Of a DNA stretch of 12,989 bases, positions 7,266 through 12,989 are shown piece after piece; the first letter of the stretch is position 1; every line of letters starts with the position of its first letter. The DNA comes from an uncultured Veillonellaceae bacterium (lineage in GTDB: Bacteria > Bacillota > Negativicutes > Veillonellales > Negativicoccaceae). The position numbers and the translations under genes were made by a program. Under the pieces are notes generated by a model that worked only from the letters and a program-made list of their open reading frames with translations, ran no database searches and had not been told where the DNA came from. Location of the stretch: NCBI GenBank assembly GCA_902488965.1, contig CABTYA010000026.1, positions 1-12,989 on the forward strand. The letters are read 5' to 3'.

Positions 7266-8330
7266 TTACTGCTCCAAGGTAAACGCCGGTACCGTATGTC
7301 CGGAAATATATTCCAAATGCTGGTATTTTTCCAGCCAGGTCTTGAACACCTCTTCCGGATGCAAATCCGGCAGATATTCGGGATACATGTACTTGGCGAT
7401 GTACATCGTGCCGACCAGTTTCGACGCACCACCGTGGACATAATGCGACAACAACAAAATCCGGTCGTTTTTGACCGCATCGATCTCATCCCAGCCCGGA
7501 CGCCCGACAAGTTCGGCCTTGATTTCATCCGTCTTTTCTTTCGTCGGCGGAATGTAATTGGACTTGGAAATCGGGTCCGACACCTTCACGATATAAGACG
7601 GATTGAGTACTACCACCTGTTCGGGATCGATTGCCACCGCTTGGGCCTCACGGAAAATATTGTGCGCGCCCGAGTATTCCACCATCCAGTAGAAATAATC
7701 CCCCGGCACCGTCGTATTGCCGATGCGCCGATATTCAAAATAGACCGACCGTTTTGGTACATCCTTGAGCTGCTGCTGAATATAATCCAACTTGTCAAGG
7801 AAGAAATGTTTCAACTCCGCGGCTTCCTGCTCCTTATTAAACAATTTCCCCATAATGTCGCAAGTCTGCCCGAACTGATCCGTATAGTACGCATCGACGA
7901 CCAAGACCGCGATTCCAAACGGCTCGAGCTTTTCCGTCGCTTCCTGCACCGCGCCGTTGCCCGTCAAAATGAGCACCTGCGGATTGAGTTCGATAATTTT
8001 CTCGTAATTCAGCTCGCGCTGGCTCTTGCCGATGACCGCATCCGCGCCGAACCGATTCCCGTAACCGCCCTGGTCCTGATAGATATTTCCGTCCACACCG
8101 ATCACTCGGTCAATTACCCCCAGCGCGTTGATAATCTCCGTATTGTACGCGTTGGCGACCGCCACACGCCGGACATCTTTCGGTACGGTCACCTCACGCC
8201 CGATGGAGTCCGTAATCACCTGCGTATCAACTGACGATGCTTGCTGTTCACTCGGCGATTGGCACCCGCCGGCAACCAACATTACCAGCAAAAGCGCCAG
8301 CATACCAAGATGCTTCACCCATGTTTTCAT
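7266..8330 (-). CDS. Substrate-binding lipoprotein of a metal-chelate ABC importer (FecB/BtuF class)
   Basis: This 354-aa periplasmic binding protein is anchored by lipid and delivers ligand to the FecCD-type permease. The N-terminus has a basic-hydrophobic signal peptide ending in the lipobox VAGGC, with the lipid-accepting Cys at residue 23. The mature protein shows the class III (TroA/FecB, PF01497-like) pattern: TDSIGREVTVPKDVRRVAV near the start, INALGVIDRVIGV, YEKIIELNPQVLILTG, and a second lobe with AIDPEQVVVLNPSYIVKV and KNDRILLL. The C-terminal part (YMYPEYLPDLHPEEVFKTW) resembles iron-compound binding proteins of anaerobes. The ATG at 8328-8330 is chosen because GGGAGG (8336-8341) precedes it and it places the signal peptide at the start; an upstream in-frame start would add 8 residues overlapping the receptor stop. 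The gene lies 28 nt after the receptor gene. The ligand is unknown. Confidence 0.93.
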   Translation of the reverse strand: MKTWVKHLGMLALLLVMLVAGGCQSPSEQQASSVDTQVITDSIGREVTVPKDVRRVAVANAYNTEIINALGVIDRVIGVDGNIYQDQGGYGNRFGADAVIGKSQRELNYEKIIELNPQVLILTGNGAVQEATEKLEPFGIAVLVVDAYYTDQFGQTCDIMGKLFNKEQEAAELKHFFLDKLDYIQQQLKDVPKRSVYFEYRRIGNTTVPGDYFYWMVEYSGAHNIFREAQAVAIDPEQVVVLNPSYIVKVSDPISKSNYIPPTKEKTDEIKAELVGRPGWDEIDAVKNDRILLLSHYVHGGASKLVGTMYIAKYMYPEYLPDLHPEEVFKTWLEKYQHLEYISGHTVPAFTLEQ

Positions 8331-8358
8331 ACCGGCCTCCCTGTCTACCGACACCCTG

Positions 8359-10521
8359 TCAGAACGTCCACGTCATACTCAGCGAGTACGTCCGCGGATT
8401 GCTCAAAATCCCGTAATTGTAGCCCGGCCGCGGCAACCAGTAGTTCTTGTCCGCGACATTGTACACCATCGCGTTCAAGACCGGCGCCCCGTCGTCACCG
8501 AAACGATACCGCACGCCCACATCGAACACCGCACTGCTCGGCAGCGTCAATTTCGTCGTGTGTTTCGCATAGATGGTCGCCTCGCCCGTGTATACCATGC
8601 GCCCGATAATATCCAGCTGCTCGTTCGGACTGTACTCGGCATTCACGATACCGCTCCATTTGGCGACGCCGCTCACGGGCTTGCCGTCGAGATCGCCTTT
8701 CTTCGACTTGTCGTATTTCGAATCGAGATACATTAGACCGCCGGTCAACGCCAATTTGCCGACCCGCAGGCCCGATATCGACATTTCAATCCCGCGGAAA
8801 TCGGACCGCCCGTTTTGGCGCAAGTACGACGTCCGCGGCTCTTTGCCCGGGACCTCGATATTGGCATCGCGTTCCATATCGAAATACGCCACCGAGGCCA
8901 ATACGCCGTCCTTCCAATACTTCACGCCGAATTCGTTTTGCGTCATCTTTTCCGGCGGCAAAATTTCCCCGTTGTTGATGTAACCGCGACCGACCAAGGT
9001 CCCCTTGCCGAAGCTTTCCGCATGCGACGCATACAGCGACATGTTGTCGCTTGCCTTGTACAACAATCCGTACATCGGCGAGGTCGCCGAGGACTTCACT
9101 CGACTGCCGTTGCCGACGGACAATACATTCGTCATGGCGCGCTGGACACCGACGAGGAGTTGGAAATCGCCCCATGTAATCGTATCGCTCGCCGTCACGC
9201 TGGTAAATTGCGACCGCCGTGTCGGGGCATAGGGCACGGCCGCCTGCGGCATGGCCGTCAACGTATGCTGCCGCGTGAAGATATTGCCCCGAATAACCTC
9301 CTGCGCAAAATCGGGCGTCCCGTCCTCTTTGACAATCGGGCGCGTTTTTTTCGTGATTCCCCAGAACTCGCTCAACCAGTCTTTATCCCAGGCGATATTC
9401 CAGTTATGTTTCATCTCGCCGGTACGCACATCGCCGCGCAGACCGATTTGCAAATATTTATTCTTGAGTTTGAACGGCTGATTCCACAGATTGCGCTCAA
9501 AATCGCCGTCCGCATTCAAAATATCGATTCGCGACGACTGCGTCATGATATAGCTGTAGCCGTCATTCGTCGCGATTCCCGCATTGACAAATGCGAGCAC
9601 ATGCTCACTCAGCCGTTGCTGATGATTGAGCACCGCGGCCGTCGTGCGCATCGACAGATGCTGCCCGTCGAAACTGTAGTTTTGATGATGATCCGGCGCG
9701 CCCATCATCCGATCGATCTCCGCCGACTCAAAATTGAAGTACCGCTGGGGCTTTTCCGCCGTCACATCCCGATAGCCGATGAGCAAATTGGTCCGGCTGT
9801 TGTCGTCATGACGGTCGATATTCACATACACGTCCTTGTTATCGCGGCGTTCATCCTTGATGCCCGCCGTGCCGCTCGTGTACTCCGCGTTGAGGCGCAC
9901 GCCCCATTCACGCTGCTCGCCCAAGCGCGCCGCCGTGTCTACATTCAGCCCGATCGTACTGTGACCGGCCGCCCGCAACGTCACCGCCGACCGATCGCGC
10001 TCGCCGGCCTGCTTCGACAACAGATTGATGCTGCCGCCGGGCGATTCATGCGAGGCCGTCCCGTTGATCGCCATCGTCGGACCGGAAATAATTTCCACGC
10101 GGTCCACAAATGAAGTTCCCAGATTCATCTGTGTGAAAATCCCCGGCACGCCATTCACACGGAACTGATACGAGTTGGCCGACTGCCCGCGAATGGAAAA
10201 GTCGTTGTACATCGTCGAGCTGCTGCTGCGCACCGACGGTGCCTGTACCAACGGCGCCACGCTCGGCTGGCTCGGGTCATTGTACGTCGCCATCGTCTTT
10301 TGCGTGATATTCGACTGACTGAACGGCGTCTCCATCACCGACCACTCACCCAAGGTACCGACCGTGGCCACCGTCGACGCATACCCGTCCGCCGTCGTCA
10401 CGTTGCGCACGCCGACCACCATCACCGGATCGAGCGAAATCGCCCCGTCCGTCGCACCGGCACTGAGGCCGACGCACATCATCGCCGCGAGCAGCGCCGC
10501 GGTCTTTCTTCCCTGCTTCAT
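8359..10521 (-). CDS. TonB-dependent outer-membrane receptor (siderophore-type)
   Basis: This 720-aa outer-membrane receptor imports a scarce ligand using energy from TonB-ExbBD, none of which is encoded here. It has a signal peptide cleaved probably after AGA (residue 23), then a TonB-box-like DPVMVVGVR (31-39). The plug domain contains SIRG (109-112), FRVNGVP (120-126), DRVEIISGP (140-148) and SPGGSIN (160-166), the pattern of siderophore receptors. A 22-stranded-barrel-sized remainder ends in YSLSMTWTF with the C-terminal Phe recognised by BAM. The length is typical (650-800). The ATG at 10519-10521 is chosen: AGGAGG (10530-10535) lies 8 nt upstream and the signal peptide follows directly, while an upstream in-frame start would translate the Fur-like palindrome. 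It is first in the four-gene uptake operon. Iron-siderophore or heme is the likeliest ligand; a corrinoid cannot be excluded. Confidence 0.94.
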   Translation of the reverse strand: MKQGRKTAALLAAMMCVGLSAGATDGAISLDPVMVVGVRNVTTADGYASTVATVGTLGEWSVMETPFSQSNITQKTMATYNDPSQPSVAPLVQAPSVRSSSSTMYNDFSIRGQSANSYQFRVNGVPGIFTQMNLGTSFVDRVEIISGPTMAINGTASHESPGGSINLLSKQAGERDRSAVTLRAAGHSTIGLNVDTAARLGEQREWGVRLNAEYTSGTAGIKDERRDNKDVYVNIDRHDDNSRTNLLIGYRDVTAEKPQRYFNFESAEIDRMMGAPDHHQNYSFDGQHLSMRTTAAVLNHQQRLSEHVLAFVNAGIATNDGYSYIMTQSSRIDILNADGDFERNLWNQPFKLKNKYLQIGLRGDVRTGEMKHNWNIAWDKDWLSEFWGITKKTRPIVKEDGTPDFAQEVIRGNIFTRQHTLTAMPQAAVPYAPTRRSQFTSVTASDTITWGDFQLLVGVQRAMTNVLSVGNGSRVKSSATSPMYGLLYKASDNMSLYASHAESFGKGTLVGRGYINNGEILPPEKMTQNEFGVKYWKDGVLASVAYFDMERDANIEVPGKEPRTSYLRQNGRSDFRGIEMSISGLRVGKLALTGGLMYLDSKYDKSKKGDLDGKPVSGVAKWSGIVNAEYSPNEQLDIIGRMVYTGEATIYAKHTTKLTLPSSAVFDVGVRYRFGDDGAPVLNAMVYNVADKNYWLPRPGYNYGILSNPRTYSLSMTWTF

Positions 10522-10535
10522 ACACTGCTCCTCCT

Positions 10536-10559
10536 TGAAAATAGTTAAAATCATTTTCA
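10536..10559. promoter_or_regulatory. Fur-box-like palindrome upstream of the receptor gene
   Basis: The 24-nt site has perfect 7-nt outer arms, TGAAAAT and ATTTTCA, with 18 of 24 positions symmetric overall. Read on the minus strand, its first 15 nt (TGAAAATGATTTTAA) match the 7-1-7 Firmicute Fur consensus TGATAATNATTATCA at 11 of 14 defined positions. It touches the proposed -10 box and ends right at the ribosome-binding site, so a bound repressor would block initiation. The AT-rich block stands out in GC-rich DNA. That Fur is the binder is inferred. Confidence 0.5.
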
Positions 10560-10587
10560 TGATACCCGACACAACTGTACCGAGCAA
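10559..10587 (-). promoter_or_regulatory. Candidate sigma-70 promoter of the uptake operon
   Basis: On the minus strand TTGCTC (10582-10587) and TATCAT (10559-10564) are spaced by 17 bp. The -10 box is good and the -35 box is weak (TTG only). It lies between the upstream terminator and the Fur-like palindrome, where the operon promoter is expected. Confidence 0.4.
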
Positions 10588-10627
10588 GCACATCGAAAAT
10601 TCTTCTGCAAATTACCTAAGACCATAC

Positions 10628-10659
10628 AAAAAGCAGTCTGCGTACGCAGACTGCTTTTT
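10628..10659. terminator. Intrinsic terminator after the autotransporter gene
   Basis: This is a perfect 32-nt palindrome. GCAGTCTGC and GCAGACTGC pair around GTAC, flanked by five A on one side and five T on the other. On the minus strand it lies about 80 nt past the autotransporter stop and about 107 nt before the receptor start. It should end autotransporter transcription and insulate the uptake operon; by symmetry it can act on both strands. Confidence 0.87.
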
Positions 10660-10722
10660 GATGCTCCCGTTTCCATCGCCCTGTTGCCGACGATTTTGCC
10701 GCACTTTATCCGATCGGTAATT

Positions 10723-10734
10723 CGCCTGCAGGCG
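10723..10734. other. 12-nt perfect palindrome just after the autotransporter stop
   Basis: CGCCTGCAGGCG lies 8 nt beyond the stop codon of the autotransporter gene, on the transcribed side. It could form a small stem-loop in the mRNA 3' end but has no T-tract. The rest of the stretch between this and the terminator shows nothing recognisable. Confidence 0.3.
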
Positions 10735-10741
10735 GAAACAA

Positions 10742-12989
10742 TCAGAAACGATAGCCGAGACGCAACGATGCGTTCCAATCGCGACGATAGTCGCCCGTCA
10801 CATCTTTGCTCAACTCGACAGCCAAATCGACATTATCGCTGACCGCATAGTTGCCGCCGATACCGACGGTTACCCAGCTGTCCTTCGTGCCGAATTTGGT
10901 CGTCTTGGCGCCGCCGTCTTTGGCCTGATACAAGCCTTCGACATCGCCCATGAATTCATGCGCAAGGCTCACACGTGCGAACAGGTTTCCTCGTTCGTTC
11001 ATGATGCCCGCTTCAAGACCGGCCCGACCGACAAGACTGTGATAGGCCTTTTGGTCAATCTTCATGACTTGTCCGCCGGCCGCCGCATCATAGCGTTTTC
11101 CGGCAAGACTTGCCCATGTCAACTGCAATTGCGGCTCGAGATAGCTGCCGTTTTTCCGTGCCATACGCTTACCGACTTGTACTCCCAGTACCATACCCGT
11201 CGTGTCGTATGTCCCGACCAGATCGGCCCCCAGTTCGCGTTTGGCGACAAAGTCGTTGCTGACTTTCCCGACACTCGCACCGAGGTCGATATAGGTACCG
11301 TCTTGCAGGCTCTTCGTGCCGTACACACCGAGCGCATATTGCTTGGTATCGCCATGACCGCCGCGCAGATAGTCGGCATTGCCGTCACGATATCGGAACG
11401 CTACGCCTGCCGTCCAGCCGTTATCCGTGCGGGTATCATAACCGACCCGTACACCGGTCTGTTTGCCGTTAAGTTCGATATCGCCATGATAGGTACTCTT
11501 GTCCCGTTCAATCGCTCCCCATGCACCGACATTGGCACCGCGGCGCAAATCCTGTGCTCTGCGGAAGTGATCTTCACCCATCTGGCGCCATGCCAGCGAA
11601 GATGCCGTCATCGCACTGCGAGCGCCTTTCATCAGATCGGTTTCATAGTCGCCCGGAGTCGGTTTGGGTTCCGGTTCCGGTTCAGGTTTCGGTTCCGGTT
11701 CCGGTTCCGGTTCAGGTTTCGGTTCCGGTTCCTTCACTTTTTCCACAAATCCTTGACCGGTACCTTCGTTGAATTTCATGTCCGCCAGTTGGAGACTCTG
11801 CGACGATGCCGTGAGCCCATCCGCAATCGTCACTTTACCCGTAAGTGCACGTTCCCCTTGGGCATAAGCATCATAGTACAGTTTACCCGCCAGGGTATTG
11901 AGCGTGCGGTGAACGGCATCCGCGTCGGCCATATCAATACCGCTGTTGTCCGTCATAACGGTCATAGAGGCATCGGCCTCCGCAGTTTTCACATGCGTGT
12001 CGCCCGCCGCATAATGCGCCGCTTCGCTGCCGTCACCGGTATGCGCATAGATGAGATACGTATGACCGCTGTACTTGTCAAGCGTCAGCGGATTCTTGTC
12101 GTTTTGAACAATCACGCCCGCTTTGTCCGTCGTCATCGCACTGCCGCCGACGAGATTCGTCACGCGACTGCCGGTCCACGAATCATCCGCACCGGTCAAC
12201 TGCTGATTTGTCCAGGTACCGCCGTTTTGCAAGTACAGCGTAAAGTTGCCGTGATCGATATGCGATTCCTGCATCGCCGTCGATTTGTTTTTACGTTCAT
12301 ACTTGGACGCCCCCGTCCATGCGGAATCCGCACTTGTCAGCGCCAACTGCAACTCGCTCGGAATCCGATACGGATTCATCGTCGATGCTTCAACGTTCGG
12401 TTTTACCTTGCCGGATTCTTCATTGACCACGATATCGCCGGTGATATTGACCTTCTTGTCACTCGGTGCGCCGTCCGCCATATTGATCCGAATCTTCCCT
12501 TTATCCAAGCGAATCGCATTGAATTCCTTGCTGAGATCGTCGTCCTTGGCCGCCGTGATATTGGTTTCTGCCAAATTCAGTTCCGCATGTTCGCCGCGAA
12601 CCAATACGGATGTACCGCGCACATTTTCAACCGTGACCGCATCGTTGAAGGTCACTTGCGTCGATGTTTCGAGATTGTCATGACGCCCCGTGAGTTTAAT
12701 CCCCGTAGTATTCACCGGATTATCTCTGCCGCCGGCTACATTGCGGATCGTCACCGGTCCGTCAAATACCGCTTTCGTCGTATCGCGGATACCGCTGCCG
12801 TCAACCGTAATCCCTTGTGCCATCAGTCCCGTCGTCTGCAAGTTTTCAATCGTCAACGGTCCTTGCCAATGCACATCCCCGTTGCCGGCGACATGCATGC
12901 CCGTAATCGCACCGCGATGTTGCGGATGCTTAACCGTCACACGGAAGTCATTACCGCCCGCATTCACGACCTTGAGTTGCTTGCCGCTA
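10742..12989 (-). CDS. Autotransporter with C-terminal beta-barrel (5' end beyond window)
   Basis: This is the C-terminal 748 residues of a type Va autotransporter, a surface protein whose passenger crosses the outer membrane with the help of its own barrel. The reading frame is open to the window edge; the GTG at 12965-12967 is internal, not a start. The passenger (about 11760-12988) is rich in Asn, Asp, Thr and Val, with repeating short strands (VTIRNVAGG, VTVENVRGT, LNLAETNI), consistent with a beta-helix. I see no protease or lipase active-site motif. Next come an EP/KP-repeat rod (11660-11731), a short linker helix (LMKGARSAMTASSLAWRQM) and a beta-domain from AWGAIER (about 11525) to the end, about 260 residues, the usual size for this barrel family. 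It ends LRLGYRF, with the BAM-recognised terminal Phe. The passenger's function (adhesion is common in the family) is unknown. It is a separate transcription unit from the uptake operon. Confidence 0.93.
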   Translation of the reverse strand, partial: SGKQLKVVNAGGNDFRVTVKHPQHRGAITGMHVAGNGDVHWQGPLTIENLQTTGLMAQGITVDGSGIRDTTKAVFDGPVTIRNVAGGRDNPVNTTGIKLTGRHDNLETSTQVTFNDAVTVENVRGTSVLVRGEHAELNLAETNITAAKDDDLSKEFNAIRLDKGKIRINMADGAPSDKKVNITGDIVVNEESGKVKPNVEASTMNPYRIPSELQLALTSADSAWTGASKYERKNKSTAMQESHIDHGNFTLYLQNGGTWTNQQLTGADDSWTGSRVTNLVGGSAMTTDKAGVIVQNDKNPLTLDKYSGHTYLIYAHTGDGSEAAHYAAGDTHVKTAEADASMTVMTDNSGIDMADADAVHRTLNTLAGKLYYDAYAQGERALTGKVTIADGLTASSQSLQLADMKFNEGTGQGFVEKVKEPEPKPEPEPEPEPKPEPEPEPKPTPGDYETDLMKGARSAMTASSLAWRQMGEDHFRRAQDLRRGANVGAWGAIERDKSTYHGDIELNGKQTGVRVGYDTRTDNGWTAGVAFRYRDGNADYLRGGHGDTKQYALGVYGTKSLQDGTYIDLGASVGKVSNDFVAKRELGADLVGTYDTTGMVLGVQVGKRMARKNGSYLEPQLQLTWASLAGKRYDAAAGGQVMKIDQKAYHSLVGRAGLEAGIMNERGNLFARVSLAHEFMGDVEGLYQAKDGGAKTTKFGTKDSWVTVGIGGNYAVSDNVDLAVELSKDVTGDYRRDWNASLRLGYRF
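11660..11731 (-). repeat. Hexanucleotide/30-bp tandem repeat encoding an EP/KP rod
   Basis: Twelve hexamers, mostly GAACCG with interspersed AAACCT, encode twelve consecutive Glu-Pro or Lys-Pro pairs. The ten first hexamers (in coding order) are two exact 30-bp copies, 11702-11731 and 11672-11701; the last two (GAACCC, AAACCG) are diverged. All units are multiples of 6 nt, so copy changes keep the reading frame. Such alternating X-Pro stretches form stiff extended rods, as in the periplasm-spanning part of TonB. Confidence 0.95.

Noticed and set aside
8815..10113. 432-codon plus-strand frame opposite the TonB-dependent receptor
   Set aside because: Arg/His-rich shadow of a gene with clear plug and barrel features on the other strand.
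10522..10620. Cobalamin or other riboswitch ahead of the uptake operon
   Set aside because: The leader is too short (about 30 nt from the candidate start) and no B12-box-like or other aptamer pattern was recognised.
10628..10659. Recombination or attachment site, given the perfect palindrome
   Set aside because: GC-rich stem with flanking A and T tracts downstream of a gene is the plain signature of an intrinsic terminator; no integrase or transposase is in the window.
11660..11731. CRISPR array or intergenic tandem repeat
   Set aside because: The repeat has no unique spacers, is in frame, and encodes a Glu-Pro/Lys-Pro linker inside the autotransporter.
12965..12967. GTG as start codon of the autotransporter
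   Set aside because: The frame stays open to the window edge, there is no signal peptide after it, and it begins in the middle of passenger-like sequence.

Overview
The window is GC-rich bacterial DNA. It fits a diderm (outer-membrane-bearing) member of the Firmicutes, most likely class Negativicutes (Selenomonas/Mitsuokella/Megasphaera-like). Strong Firmicute-style Shine-Dalgarno sequences (GGAGG), TATAAT boxes and a CshA-type helicase sit beside a TonB-dependent outer-membrane receptor and a type V autotransporter, which need an outer membrane. The class assignment is inference; there is no rRNA or marker gene here.

Left part (1-3622, minus strand): a probable operon reading from right to left. 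It holds a small exported protein of unknown function (3026-3622), then the DNA-repair nuclease pair sbcD (1854-2987) and sbcC (1-1857). SbcD and sbcC overlap by 4 nt. SbcC has its Walker A and zinc-hook motifs but is cut at its C-terminal end by the window edge. A 138-bp divergent intergenic region (3623-3760) carries two extended -10 promoters, one for this operon and one for the rightward DEAD-box RNA helicase gene (3761-5272).

Middle part (5334-10521, minus strand): a compact four-gene outer-to-inner-membrane uptake operon, in transcription order TonB-dependent receptor, substrate-binding lipoprotein, FecCD-type permease, FecE-type ATPase. A Fur-box-like palindrome overlaps the start region of the receptor gene, so iron-siderophore or heme uptake under iron control is the best reading. 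No cobalamin-riboswitch-like leader was recognised. A stem-loop directly follows the binding-protein gene and may set differential expression. The operon and the helicase gene converge on one shared bidirectional terminator (5283-5315).

Right part (10742-12989, minus strand): the C-terminal part of a large autotransporter. It comprises a repetitive passenger, a TonB-like Glu-Pro/Lys-Pro rod encoded by a 30-bp tandem duplication, and a C-terminal beta-barrel ending in Phe. Its N-terminus and signal peptide lie outside the window. A perfect 32-nt palindromic terminator separates it from the uptake operon.

I saw no mobile elements, CRISPR arrays, tRNA or rRNA genes. Overall this is an ordinary set of housekeeping and surface/uptake genes. 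The least explained items are the small exported protein ahead of sbcDC, the autotransporter passenger with its EP/KP rod, and the unidentified ligand of the uptake operon.
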